Of a stretch of 64,000 nucleotides of DNA, positions 22,021 to 34,014 are shown piece by piece (within the stretch, counting starts at the first letter, position 1; each line of letters begins with the position of its first letter). The translations under genes and the position numbers were made by a program. The notes below the pieces were generated by a model. It was given only the letters and a program-made list of their open reading frames with translations. It searched no databases and was not told the origin of the DNA. Origin of the DNA: Ricinus communis (taxonomy: Eukaryota; Streptophyta; Magnoliopsida; Malpighiales; Euphorbiaceae); the NCBI RefSeq assembly GCF_019578655.1, contig NC_063260.1:15378001-15442000 (forward strand). Direction: 5' to 3'.

Positions 22021-22900
22021 TAGCTATGGCGTTCTAGCTAGAGACACTTGGGTAGCGTCTTCACCCACCCCACAAGCCTTTTCCGAGATGATCAAGTTCG
22101 AATGATAGTTCGAAGTGTTCTCTTATCTTTGGTGGAAAAGTTGCAAATGATGAATCCCAACTCCTTTGCAGGCTTGTACGATGATGGCTTACAAGTATAA
22201 GAAATTGAAAATGCTAAAGCTGGTTGGGCATGGAAAACTTTGAAGATACAAACATTGAAAAGCTACCATCTGAAGGTGATGAAGCTTCACAAAATTCAAC
22301 TCTTGATTTGTTTTAAGACATAAACATGATTATGCTTTTAGGATCAGTGATATGACTTCGATTTTTCTTATTGTATATTATTTATCTTGATGGTATTTTT
22401 CATGATAATAATTATTACATGAGTATCTTTAATATTAATTCTATTTAAATTGGTTTATTTAATCTGGATACAAATGATAATCCTAGGTACATTTCTACTA
22501 CACATAATATAACTCTTGAAGAGAGTAAAAAGTGAGAGAATAAGAAAGAGAAAGAAATAGAAAAGAAAAGGAGATAGAATTTGATACGCGTGATTGAATC
22601 CAAAGTAATAATTCAACATACTGGGGCCAAGGCAAGAAGGCCGAGTTCATCCCTCATCATGTAGCAACCTTAAGGATAACAAGAACCTTGAAGATAGAAG
22701 AGATTAAGACCCTGAAAAATGTCATTGCATTTGACTCCAAAAGAAATTTTATATCGAGCTGGAAACCTCCATATCAAAAAAGGAGAAAAGAGTAAGCTTA
22801 TGATGCTGAAAGGAGTTCAAATCTTGAGGGCAATAAGTTCACAAGTCAATCTATACTGTTTCAGATATTATCTTTTGAAAAAGAAAAAAGAAAGGAAGAA
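22021..22900 (+). pseudogene. Decayed retroelement pol tail (possible)
   Basis: This region follows LTR copy 3. In one frame at about 22790-22885 residues KLMMLKGVQILRAISS then YCFRYYLLK resemble the tail common to plant Ty3/gypsy polyproteins (GAY.L...G.E.PR..N...L..YY). The rest has frequent stops and purine-rich low-complexity stretches (22520-22580, 22860-22925). The assignment rests on one short motif and is tentative. Confidence 0.35.
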
Positions 22901-24140
22901 AAATAAGAAAAAAAATTAAAAAAGAGTCTTGCTGATTAGAAAACATATATAGGCTAGTCATGCAGAAGTTAAGAAAATAAAGTGAGGAGAAAACATATAT
23001 ATACCCGTTTATGCCCTTATTAAATGAACAAAATTGGATTAGACTTTTTGTCAAACTTGCACATCAATTTTCATTGGTTGGTGCTACTAGAAAGAAAAAC
23101 AAAATAAAAAGCAAAATCTATGAGATCTAAATAAAAGCAGGATCATTTTCTTTTCGACTTTTCTTGCTGTGTTTCTCATAAGAAAACCTAAAAAGTTGTA
23201 AGACTTAGGTCTCCATCAATCTTGGCATCATGCATAAACAAATCAATAGAGCTAACGTTTTTCAATCTTGTCTCAAGAGATGTCCTAAAAATCAGTAGAA
23301 TCATTTGTAAGCTTGACAAAAAGGACTACGAGTGTTTTAGTTCACATTTCTCAAGCAGCCAAATCTACAAAAAGAGAATAAGAAAAAAAATAGAAAATAA
23401 AGAAAAGTACAAAGAAAAGAAAATGCTAAGTTCAAATCCCGAAAGGATGACTTAGACAAAAATAGAGTCCGCTAAATTAAAAACCCGAAAGGGCAGCTTA
23501 GGTAAAAGTTAAGGCGTTAAAATGATAAAAGAAAAGAGATTTGGTTGTTATTTGCATGAGATTATAGTAAATTCAACTGTTGTTGCACAACTATCAATAT
23601 ATCCCACAAGCAAAATTATCAATCCTTGCACACTTAATTTATCTCTACAACCATGCTTCCTATGGTCATCATGACTTTTTGGTTTCTGATATGCATCATT
23701 GTCTCAGTCTCTTTCCATAAACCATTCGGCCCTATGCCATGTTCTCGAAGAGCAAGCAATTGAACTCTCAAAGTGTTGATGGGCACTAGAATGTCTTTGT
23801 CCAAACTAAAGGATGATTTTTAGAAATGCATTACACATGCATATCATGCACTCTCATATAATCTTTGTACTCTTGTATATATGTCACTAACTTGTAAAAG
23901 GAAAATGAAGAAAAGTTCAAAAGAAAGAAAATGCTCGATCTACACTCAAGCTTTCAAAGAAGAGATTATCAAATTTACCTTTTGAAGTGGAATATTATCA
24001 ATTCACATTCCAAAGCGAAAGTTTTCCAAAAGAGTAAAGTACATACAAATTCATATTCCGAAGTAGAAATTATAATACAATTGCATCACGAAGTAGAAAG
24101 TGATCAAGAAGCTAGAGAAAAAGTCTTTGTAAGTATAAAT
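22901..24140. other. Degenerate purine-rich spacer
   Basis: This is AT-rich and purine-rich sequence with several AAAGAAAA-type runs (for example 23380-23430). A frame at 23931-24233 resembles no protein family known to me and leads into the minisatellite. Probably this is the untranslated 3' part of a decayed retroelement. No gene is supported. Confidence 0.4.
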
Positions 24141-24565
24141 CATCGGGCATGCTTCCCAAATCAGATGGGCTTAGTTTCCAAATCAGACGAGCGTGGTTCC
24201 CAAATCATTGGGCATTGCACCCAAATAAGATGAGCTTGATTCTCAAATCATCGGGCGTGGTTTCCAAATCATCGAGCGTGATTCCCAAATCAGATGGGCG
24301 TGGTTCCCAAATTATCAGGCATGGTTCCCAAAATTATCAGGTGTGGTTCCTAAATCAAATGGGTGTGGTTCCCAAATCATCAAGCATGGTTTCTGGATTA
24401 TCAAGCGTGGTTCCCAAATCATCAAGCAGGGTTTCCAAATTATCAGGCGTGGTTCCCAAATCATCAAGCATGGTGTCCAAATTATCAGGCGTGGTTCCCA
24501 AATCAGCGGGCATGGTTCCCAAAATTAGAGTGCGTGGTTGCCAAATCAACGGGCATGGTTCCCGT
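24141..24565. repeat. 21-bp minisatellite (about 20 units)
   Basis: About twenty imperfect units with consensus near GTGGTTCCCAAATCATCGGGC run in tandem over 425 bp. Units ending TCATCAA, TTATCAG and TCAGATG alternate. The unit is a multiple of three, so all three plus-strand frames and at least one minus-strand frame stay open and give repeating peptides such as VPKSSG, GSQIIRR and WFPNHQA. None begins with a supported start or belongs to a known family, so the open frames are treated as a by-product. The array is cut on its right by the LTR at 24566. Confidence 0.9.
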
Positions 24566-25751
24566 TGTTGACCTAAGGTGCAATTGATCTCTATTTTGAT
24601 TTTAACAACCAAATCAATTATCACTAACTTCATGACCGAGTCTCTATGTAACATAGCATTAAAGGAACCAAGCCTATCTTAAACATTCTTTAGCCTTGAA
24701 GAAAATCTTATAAATCTACCTCAAAAGTGCGAGGTCGCTCAAAAAGCATGGGGGCGCTTCTCATAAGGTCAAAAGTTTACAAGACGTTGAAAAGTCCACC
24801 TGACAGAAGCCCAATCATCTCATGACACTTGGCAGTCAAAGTGTCAAAGCTTGAAGAACCACGAGGGCGCCTCACTTTAAGTGTTTGAGACAATTTTTGG
24901 CGAACGATAGCATGATTAAGAGAGCGGGGGCGCTTTTAGGCATGGTCAAGGCAAGCGCGAGGGTGCTATTGTGGCGCAGGGGCGGTTTTTGCAATTAATG
25001 CGATGTCAGTAACCATTAAGACATCAGCCATCCTATCAATGCCGCGTGAATGGAACCATTGGAGTTCTAACATCTCTTTTTAGAAAGCACAAGTGTACTT
25101 AGGAAGCGCGAGGACGCTTTCCATGACTTTTGGCAATTTTTGCCAAGTCATCAAATATTGCATTAAAGGAGTTTTAGCCTTATTATAACGTCTCTAAGGG
25201 GTTGGTATAAGGATAACTACCCCTCTTAAAGACATAACAAAATAAAGTGTGTGTTAGATATAGCAAAACTCTTGCAAATTCATTTCTCAACTTCTTACAC
25301 TCATTTTCTTTCTTTGTAAAGTGTATTAATTTGAAATCTTTATTCAACTAAAACTTAAAAAGGGTTGTTGTGTGAGCCTAAGTACTAAAAATACAAGGAA
25401 TTGGTTATTGAGTAACCATTAGTACTCAAGGGTTAAAGGACTTAGTGAGCGTTTAATACACTAAGAGAAGAGGTTTAGTATGAGCCTTGAAAAAACCAAG
25501 TTGTGGGTGAACTTATAAAACCCAAGGTTGTAATCAAAGTGATTATAGTGAAATACTCAAGTGGGATCTTGAGGAGTGGACGTAGGGAGGTTTGCTCCCG
25601 AACCATTGTAAATCCCTTGTGTAGACTTTTCTAACCCTTAATCTCTTCATCTTTTCCTTAATACTTTGTGTTTTTACCTAAAGCTTCTTACTTGCGCAAT
25701 TTAAGGTCACCAATTCAACCCCCCTTCTTAGTTCCAAGGGACAACACCCAT
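24561..25751 (+). mobile_element. Solo LTR, probably Copia (SIRE/Maximus-like)
   Basis: The LTR proper is 24566-25746 (1181 bp), with perfect terminal inverted repeats TGTTG...CAACA. The flanks CCCGT (24561-24565) and CCCAT (25747-25751) match at 4 of 5 bases, an eroded 5-bp target duplication. The right end carries CAATTCAACCCCCCTTCTTA, like the 3' end of SIRE/Maximus Copia LTRs. There is no primer site, coding region or second LTR, so it is a solo LTR. It sits at the end of the 21-bp minisatellite. The Copia assignment is an inference from the LTR end only. Confidence 0.75.
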
Positions 25752-25763
25752 GTCATAAATAAT

Positions 25764-27443
25764 AATGGTACGACACCCAAAGTGTAAGCTACTTTAGACC
25801 TAATAGACTACTTATTATAACAAGGCGTTCTATTTTAATTTTAGAGTTTAGTCCCAGTTTATTGGACTATAATGTTCATGTTGGATCCAATTTTAACTTT
25901 AAGTCTACGTGACCTGCTTTAATTAATCAATCACATAACACATATTTAATCATACATTAAGTAAAAATAAACAAAATAAACCTAGCTATTGCAACTCGCC
26001 TATAACTAGAATTACGAAGGAAAAAGACCTAAAAATATAATATAGTACATAATATACATCAAACTCGACCAAAGCCAAAAAATTTAGGACAAGACATTGC
26101 ACAGCCGATCAGAACTAAGCATAGAGTCGATCAGCTCTAGGGTTCCAAGCGCGTTTTTCTTATTAGTCAGTGTTTTCCTTATATCCCCAGAGCCAAATTT
26201 CACATGCACAGAGAGTAAAAATTAATTAGATATGAAAGAAATAAAATAAAAAATAAAATAAAATCAACATAAGTCAATTAATTGATCAAAAACCCTAGAA
26301 ACTAAAATTACAGTAAATAAAAAATGGCAAATTAATCATGCAATCCTATTAAACATATTTAATTATTGAATCATAGCGAAAATATAAATCTAATCATTGA
26401 TCCTATGCATGTGTCTAATTATATTCAAAAACTCTAATTGGCAAAATTATCAAATTCGAAACCCTAGTGTTCTTATTATTAGATTTCAAAAACCAATTAA
26501 CTAGTAACAAGAAGATCCAAAAGAAACCTAATCTAAGCATATTAATCATAAATAATAACAATAATCTTAATCATGTTTCTAAAAATGCAACAAAGAAAAA
26601 TAAAAAATAACAAAGAAACTGGTTTAGGATGATGATGGATGCAAGTTCGGAGGAACCCGTAGGTTGTTATCATAGTTAATGGTTCTAGGAGTCTTAGGTG
26701 ATGAGGATGCAGTTAAGTCAAAGACTAGTTAGGAATCCAGTGGTGGATGTGGGACTGAAATCTTCTATCGATTAAAAAAAGGTTTTCAAAGAAAAAATTC
26801 TTTCTTGAGTGGCTTCTTTCTTAGTGACTTAAGTCTTCTCAACAACGATAATAATTTTTCTCTTTTTTTTGGCTTTTTTCTCTCTGTGTTCTTTGTTGAT
26901 TTTTCTTATTTTTCCTTTCTCTTTGAGTGTTCTTTCTTAACCCTAACCCTAGATTACCTCTTTCCATTTATAGAGATAGGGTTTCCAAAGGAGATGATAA
27001 TCTCAATTATTTTTTAAAAATAAGTTGATAACTATCCAAATTTAATTCTTTAAATTTAAATAATTATCATTAAAATCCATGATTATCATCAAAAACCTTC
27101 TAGATTATGTATCTGGGCGTAAAATCGTCAAGAAAAACAAATCAGTACTATGTAGAGCCAATTGGCTCTATGTAGAGTCGATTGGCCCTATATAAGGAAA
27201 TCTTAAAAACTTGCAATTAGATCCCTAAATTTATAAAAACGGCTATTTTAACCCTCAAATTTTATTTTTCTTGACTATTTAGTCCAAATTGACTTTAAAA
27301 AGGTAATTCTAGTTGGATTAACCTTAACCCTAGCCTCGGATTCATCTATCCTTCATCTCTTGAGACCCGAAAAGGTAGTAACTTTCATCATAGAGTTTTT
27401 CGTATTTCTTTCGATATCTAGATCCGGAAAAGGAGTATTGACA
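25764..27443 (-). mobile_element. Family C LTR, minus strand, 3'-truncated
   Basis: Read on the minus strand this LTR begins TGTCAATACTCCTTTTCCGG (27443) and continues through the Leu/Pro-rich 'gagggttaaaa' block and the GATCGGCTC-type motifs (27160-27200, 26100-26145) to about 25764. There it stops near 'agtctattaggtct', well short of the full copy at 29037-31170. On its right a GGGGGCAAT tract (minus strand, 27457-27444) looks like a polypurine tract, so this would be the 3' LTR of a minus-strand element. A telomere-like ACCCTAACCCTA at 26939-26951 is part of the LTR. Confidence 0.7.
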
Positions 27444-28200
27444 ATTGCCCCCGGTTGGTCGAAATTTATGAGCATATGTACAATTAAATAAATTGAGACG
27501 AATCATAGATATTAAGAATATAGCAAAAAGATATTATGTAAATTGTAGAAGCCATGCCTCGTATCTTCTAACTCTAATTGTTGATTTGATGCGGGGGTCA
27601 CGCCAGCTTGAATTTTAAAGACTTCACCTACTTAAGTTGAGGGCTTTGTCTTTGTTTACTTTGGTTAAGGACTTTGTCTGCTTAGGTCGAGACTTTGCCT
27701 GCTATTTGGGAACTATGTCCATTCAATTAGGAACTACACTTGTTAATTTGGTAGTTGCAGAGACTTCCCTCTGGCTATTTTCCATTCTAGGAAATAATTT
27801 ACCGCTTCAGGTCAATTCGATAATTTTTCACTTTCGGGTACTTGGGTTAAGATTTGATTCATTTCGATGCTTTCTAGAAGCTATACTAGTGTTTGGTCCA
27901 TTCAGGGAATGAAATATAATTTTGATGGGGTCAAAGTCCAAACTTGTAATTTCCATCTTGAGGTACCAATTGGGCTCTTACATGTCTTATGCAGACTTAT
28001 ACCAACTTTTTGAACCAAAATATGATTTTGACAAGTCGAGGACCTAATTGACATTTTTGCCCCCTTTTCTAGGACATATAAGTAGCTCTGTATCCATATT
28101 TCATTCACTTTATCCATTTTTCTTTACTTTTCTCTCAAAACCCTTTTTTGCTCTTTCTTTAATTTCTCACCATTCTTAACCAAATTTCGTGAAATCATTC
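27444..28200. other. Spacer between the family C LTR and the mobile-domain pseudogene
   Basis: The first 450 bp hold repeated GACTTTG/AACTTTG-like phrases (27600-27720) and look like decayed retroelement 3' sequence. From about 27950 the character changes: 'acatataagtagc' near 28073 could be a TATA box. It is followed by a T-rich, leader-like stretch and an ATG at 28206 that opens the next feature. Confidence 0.35.
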
Positions 28201-28205
28201 CTAAA

Positions 28206-29036
28206 ATGGCAAGCTCATCTTCTAGATTTGCCAGGCACACCTGATTGCACTAAATTGAGAGTTTTCTTCTCCAATTTCTCACCAAGACGACCTTAGGCTT
28301 ATGAAAAGAGAGGAGATTCCTCTTCTAGCAAAATTGAAAATCCACCGTGCATTTCTAGCCATATGAGAGGTAATTTCTTGGCCTAAACTTTATTTTCTAC
28401 AACTTATAGACTTGATATACACGCTATTTATCCGAAATGTGTGAAAAATTACAAAAGATTAACAAAAATTTGCGTGCCCTAACCTGTAGAGACGATCGGC
28501 TCTACACAGTGCAAATCGACCGTGCACGGGCCAATTGAAGGCTTCCAGGGCTTTTTTTACGAAAAATAAGCATGAATAGACATATATTACCTGTTTAGGG
28601 TCTCTTTGTATGCATATGATGTTTAAATACCTGCATATTTGGCTTTCGAGTAATGTTATGTCGATTAAGTTCACTAGAAGTTTTTACAGTGCTCGCGAGT
28701 GGTTCGATAAGCTTAGGGATACTGGCTTCCATCGGTTCATGACTTGATAATATTTATGCCTATGCCCTACTCGAGAGGTGGATGGACATGACTTATACCT
28801 TCCACATTCCAATTGGTGAGTTAACTCTCTCTCCTCTTTTTTTCCGCAATCACCAATATCAACTTCTCTAGCATGCCTACGCCATTCGATGATGTGATCC
28901 ATGATCAGCATTTTGATGTCTAGGAGTGCTTCATCACTGACCTGCTTGGTTACTTGCCCACATTCAAGAACTTGCATTACATTGTGTGGGTAGCGGTTTC
29001 GGACGCGCATCTAAGTGTCTTTAGCGACTACGGCAT
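28206..29036 (+). pseudogene. Plant-mobile-domain-like gene, left part
   Basis: An ATG at 28206 opens MASSSSRFARHT and then stops. Further on, 28690-28745 reads REWFDKLRDTGFHRFMT. After a frame change, about 28755-28815 reads YAYALLERWMDMTYTFHIPI, matching the (A/L)xERW.pET.TFH.P.GE signature of the plant mobile domain (PF10536-type). A GTGAGT donor-like site follows at about 28816. A second block, 28850-29036, reads MPTPFDDVIHDQHFDV, then ECFITDLLGYLPTF. The family is often carried by Mutator-like transposons, but some members are host genes. Stops and frameshifts rule out function, and a family C LTR interrupts it at 29037. Confidence 0.6.
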
Positions 29037-31170
29037 TGTAATGCTTTCTAATCTAATCAGGAACATGCTAACTAGTCATTGAGACTAGCACAGAGATGGG
29101 AGTTGCTACCCGGTATTCATTGGAACACTTTTATTAATGAGTAGCGTTTCTCAGATTCATAAGGAAGCTTACGCGATAGAGTCTAGAGATGGATCTGGAA
29201 GCCAAATTGCTTATTTGTATATATTAGTCTTTAATTTTATTGTTTGACAAATTATTTACTATAAATGTAAGTAACTTATACAAAGGCATTCCAAACAACA
29301 CACATAATACGCCTGTGTCTAGTCCATGTTTATTCAAGTCCAAACCATATTAGAATAGTTAGCCTAATTTATTAGTCAATTATGTATGTAGTCGACCTAG
29401 TCTAGCCCAATTATATGTTTTGCTTTTAATTTCCAGCCTTTAGACCTAATGGACTTCTTATTATGATGCGGCCCATTCAATGTGATCCTAATTCTAATTA
29501 AGTCCAAGTCCTAATTAAACATGTCAAAGCCCATTAAGTTTACATGGATTTGAGGGTTTTATGCCCAATTAAAGTTGATTAACCTATTAGACTACCAGAT
29601 TCATGTTAGATAAGTTTTTTAACCCTAAGTCTATATGGCCCATTTTCAATTAATCAATTATGTGATCACAAATTTAATTAACATACAGTAAAAAAAATAA
29701 ACAAAATGAAACAAAAACTAAAACCTAATTATTACAACCCGACCTACAATTGTGATTGCGAAAGGAAAAGATCTAAAACTATATAAAATCCAAAATACAT
29801 CGAAAATCGTCCAAAAAGCAAAAAGAATATTGGTTTGGCATGAACAACCAATCGGCTCAATGTAGAGCCAATTGGCTTTGCACTGAGCCGATTGGCTATA
29901 GGGTTCCGAGCTGGCTTTCAACGATTCTTTAATACTTTTTCATATCCTTAAAGTCGAATTTCACATGCACAGACATTAAAATTAATTATATTAAAATAAA
30001 TAGGACATAAATATTAAAATAAAGGTGACATAAGTCAATTGGAGATCAAATCCTAAACTGATAAAAATCCTAAGGCAATAAACTAATAGATGGCAAATCA
30101 ATCAAGAAAATCATATTTAACTGGTTTAATTACTAATCATAATGTAAAAATAAATCTAAATATTAATCCTATAATATATTTCTAATTAAATCTAAAAACT
30201 TAATTGGAAAAATATCATATTCCAAAATCCCAAGTTCTTATTATCATAATCAAACCAATAATCATGCATATTCATTAAAAACCCTAATTTAATCATACTT
30301 ATAAAAATAAATAATCAAAAGAAAACAAAAAAAGAAACAAAAGAACTGACTTTATGATGATGGTGGATGTATGATTGAAGGAATCCTCAGGTTGTTACCA
30401 TAAATGTTGGATCTGCGAGTCTCAGACAATGAGGATGCAGTTAAGTCGAAGACTGGGTAGGAATCTAGTGCTAGATCTGGCTTAGAGAAACCCTTTGTCC
30501 ATCTAGAAATAGTTTTCAAAAATAATTCTTTTTAATGGCTTGTTTCCTAAAATTGCTCTTTCTTAGTGGCTTGAATCCTCTAATATCAACTAAGAACAAT
30601 AGTGTTTTTCTTTCTTTTTGCTCTAGATTTTCTCTCTTTATTTTCTTTCTCAGTGACTCTCAAGTGTCAATCTCACTTACTGCCTCAGTTCTTGATCTCT
30701 TCCAAAATCCTAATCACCTCTTTCTATTCATAGAGATAGGGTTTCAAGGAAAACCCTATAGAAAGTGATAGATTTTTACGAATATCGATAAATATGTCAT
30801 TTTATTTTTAAAATTTAAATAATTATCGATAAAAAATGACTATCGTCAAGAAAATCTTCGAGAATCTGTATCTGGACGCAAAATTATCATAAAAGATGAT
30901 GTTGGAATGTAAGAATCCAATCGAAAATTTTATAAAAACTTATGATTAGGTTCCTAAATTTGTAAATACTGTCTTTTAACCCTCAACTTAATTTTTTTTG
31001 ACAATTAGGTCCAAATTAATTTCAAAAAGGTAATCCCAGCCGGATTAACCTCAACCCTAGCATCAGATTCATCTGTCCTTCACTACTTGAGACTCGAAAA
31101 GGTAGTAACTTTCATCATAGGGTTTTCTGTTTTTCCCTTAATATCGAGATCCGGAAAAAGGGGTGTGACA
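29037..31170 (-). mobile_element. Family C LTR, minus strand, near full length
   Basis: Read on the minus strand it begins TGTCACACCCCTTTTTCCGG at 31170 and ends near 29037 (...GCATTACA), about 2.13 kb. It is the longest copy of family C here and carries all landmarks of the others in reverse order. These include 'gtaagcttcc' (reversed at about 29165), the motif cluster AATCGGCTC/GAGCCAATTGG (29845-29895) and the 'gagacccgaaa'-like block near 31090. It separates the two halves of the plant-mobile-domain pseudogene. No primer site or internal region can be paired with it, so it may be a solo LTR, but I could not identify a convincing 5-bp duplication. Confidence 0.7.
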
Positions 31171-32430
31171 CATCACTTATCAGGGCATCCCCCTCCATTA
31201 CCGGGGCTTTGTTCTTCAGAATTTTCAAGAGGTTGACCAGATGGCCTCGAGCCTTCTTAGTGTACCTTTTCGATACGACATTGTTTAGTGACTCGGGGTA
31301 CTCACTGAACTTCCACTATTTGGCGCTACTATGGAATTTGAACCATGTCTCCTCTTACAATTGAGCATTTGCGGCCCTCGTATATTTGTACCATCAGATG
31401 GATGTTACCATTTGAGGCTGCAAGAGAATCTATGGTTTTTGACACGCTATCTATGTGAGTTACGCTTTAACTTCTCTTTTCTGATTTCTTTTATTGATAC
31501 AGTGAATGCTAACTCTTTGTTCTGCAAGTTTAGGCCTTGGAGATCAGCCTTCTAGTGGGCTCATAACATAAATGCACTTCCCGAGCTTTCCCTCTCTTGA
31601 GTTGCTAGGGCTCGAGCATGACCGTTACTTTAGAGTGGGCTCGAGTTCACGTGCACCACATGTGGATCAATAACTTGACCTAGGATAGGGTAAATACAAT
31701 TGATTAGTTATATTCATGCTTTATTCATACTGTTACTTACCTTTTTTGGTTTTATAGATTTGAGGCAATTGGTTGGGGGATCACAGCTAGTGGGAGCCCT
31801 ATATGCTATCTACAGCTGACCACAAGCATAGGGGGATCACGTTGATCGAACCTGCCTGTTGGGCTTGGTACTTAGGAGAGAGGATCTATGGCTAAAAGCA
31901 AGGCCTCAGCAAGCACCGAGTCCCATTATCCCCTCTTTCTATGTTCTGCACATCAGATCTTGTCATGGAGGAATTGGCGGAGTGCTTGATAAGATATGAC
32001 GAACCCGAGGATCTCACTATCGATCCCGGTGGATAGAATATACTTCATTCATCCCTCAGCTATTGAGGGTCGTGCCTCTTGGCGATGACACGATAGCTCA
32101 GGTATTTTCTTGGATTCACTTAGAATTCTCCTTTTATTGTGTCACACTTTCTTAATCATTTGTTTACAGCTCAACCACCAAGCTCCTACTGCTTGTGAGC
32201 CGATTGAGGGACGGTCTTTCTGATGCTCCAAGCCTTCCCATATTGCATGTTCTTCCACTAGTGTAGCCTTTGAGGCACCTTCTACGGCCACATCTGATGT
32301 GGTTCCAAGGATTGTTTTGCTCCCTCCTGATATGATGGTTTCATATTGGAGCCTATATGGCATGATTGAGCACCAGCTTACCATGGAGCAATGTCTTCCT
32401 CTAGAGTTCACTCTAAGTACTTGCACTCAT
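31171..32430 (+). pseudogene. Plant-mobile-domain-like gene, right part
   Basis: Right of the family C LTR the mobile-domain reading resumes: ITYQGIPLHYRGFVLQNFQE (31172 onward), then in another frame YLALLWNLNHVSSYN and AFAALVYLYHQMD (about 31316-31410). This fits the family's ...LW.L..V..YNW..A.LA.LY..L signature with a stop in place of the Trp. A later block at 31758-31815 reads LRQLVGGSQLVGALYAIYS. A final open stretch (32299-32430) reads MVPRIVLLPPDMMVSYWSLY. GT and AG sites near 31454 and 31500 suggest former introns. Frame breaks are frequent. Together with 28206-29036 it is one gene split by an LTR. Confidence 0.6.
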
Positions 32431-32466
32431 GTAAGTTACTCTTCTCTCCTATGTTTTCACTCTTTG

Positions 32467-32469
<3 letters not shown>

Positions 32470-32502
<33 letters not shown>

Positions 32503-32522
32503 GTGTGCGCGTGTGTATATAT
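32470..32522. repeat. (AT)n microsatellite with GT-rich tail
   Basis: About 16 AT units followed by CTGTGTGCGCGTGTGTATATAT. It is a simple repeat just right of the mobile-domain pseudogene. Confidence 0.9.
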
Positions 32523-32569
32523 AAGAAGATTTGAGCAAGCTAAAAGTGTGAGTCCTTTAATCTAGTTTA

Positions 32570-33950
32570 CTTTGTAGTTGAGGTTGTAAAATCTTTATAG
32601 GCTAATACTCTAGAACTGCAGTACGTTAATTGTGATATTAATGATGTATTAGAATTTGTGTTGACTTATGTTAATCTTTTATTTAAAATTTGGTTTGTTG
32701 ACTCCATCTTTAGATATTGTCATTATTAATGTTTAGTTTAATTATGATAATTATATTGGTATGGTAAATGATGGATTAAATTTGGATTAGCAACCTTTAA
32801 ATTTGCTACGAGCACTAGTAACCATATGCGATTTCCATGTCCGAGTGTAGATCACTTGCTCTCGGATTTGGATCGTGACAAAATTGATATCATAAATAAA
32901 TAAATAAAAATATTCTTTTATAATTATTTAAAACAATAAATGGTGAAATTTCGACTAGCATAAATCCACTGTTATTTACTATTATCTAGATAACATATAT
33001 ATATATATATATATTAATTTCTAAGATCTAAAATTTTCTTAACACGTGTACTTAGTTTTTGACACTTAAAATTTTTATTTTGATATGTTTACTATTTTTG
33101 ACATATAGGATTCAAGTGTATATACAATTTTATAATATTTCTACTAATTTATTAATTAATAAATTACATTCCTAAATTAAATACTCGTTCTAATCCTAAA
33201 AAAAATATATTACTAATAAATTAGTTTTCTAATTAAATAATAATTATTTTAAAAGATAGCATATTAATTATATTTTAATATTATATTAACTAATAAATTA
33301 GTTTTCTAATTAAATAATAATTCTAATTATAAAAATAAAATTCTTAATTTATTTACTAGTTAATTAATTTTTAATTATATAATAATTTATAATTTAAAAA
33401 ATAATAATATCAATTATATTAATAGTATTAGATTATATAATATTAAAGTTAATAAATAAATATTTTAAAAGTAAATTATTGATAGTATTAATTTAAAAAT
33501 AATATTGATAAATAAAGATTTTATTAATATAATATAATAAAATTAAAAAAATTAAAAATATATAAAAATTAGTTAATTTAATATTATTTTTAAAATTATT
33601 ATAAATTAATATTAAATATTAAATAATTAATTAAATTATATCTATATATTTAATTTTATAATTAAAATAATAATACCAGCTATTAATCTCACGAATAAAC
33701 TAGTAAGTGGTTTTTAATAAACTAGTAAGTGGTTTTTAAATTCATTAAATCCACGACGGTGGTGCACTTCGCAAAAAGCTATATTTTATATGTTCTTTTA
33801 TTGCTTTTTTAAATATATATTTGATACTCCATTGTGTGTTGAAAGGTTAGGGTGAGAAAAGGTCAAAAGAAGCATGGCATTGGTCGTTTCCTTTGTATAT
33901 TGGCTCAAGAAACTACTACGCCAACGCATCTTAAACAGTATTTAATAATA
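32570..33950. other. Very AT-rich spacer upstream of the TLC gene
   Basis: This is intergenic sequence of extreme AT content (about 33000-33660). It includes an AT run at 32994-33014, a direct repeat of 'ctaataaattagttttctaa' (about 33210 and 33290) and a tandem pair of 'aaactagtaagtggttttta' (33704-33740). No coding frame or structured RNA is recognisable. Such sequence is typical of matrix-attachment or spacer DNA in plants, but nothing proves that role. Confidence 0.6.
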
Positions 33951-33984
33951 ATGAAACATAATTAAATATTTACGTCAGTATTAC

Positions 33985-33994
33985 TATATAAAAA
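33985..33994 (+). promoter_or_regulatory. Probable TATA box of the TLC gene
   Basis: TATATAAAAA lies about 30 bp upstream of the C-rich 'cccggccctt' stretch where transcription probably starts, and about 90 bp upstream of a GT donor site that ends a plausible 5' UTR exon. Position and sequence fit a plant TATA box. No other core element is distinguishable. Confidence 0.5.
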
Positions 33995-34014
33995 ATAAAT
34001 ACAGACAAGAAAAT

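Noticed and set aside
24141..24565. CRISPR-like array
   Set aside because: Units are contiguous 21-mers without distinct spacers, in a plant nuclear context; this is a minisatellite.
24149..24654. Four overlapping open frames (74-140 residues) over the 21-bp repeat, both strands
   Set aside because: They exist because the repeat length is a multiple of three and the unit has no stop codon. No start context, family match or flanking gene structure supports any of them.
26939..26951. Telomere-like ACCCTAACCCTA
   Set aside because: Fewer than two and a half telomere-type units inside a retroelement LTR; a common short box in plant DNA, not a telomere.
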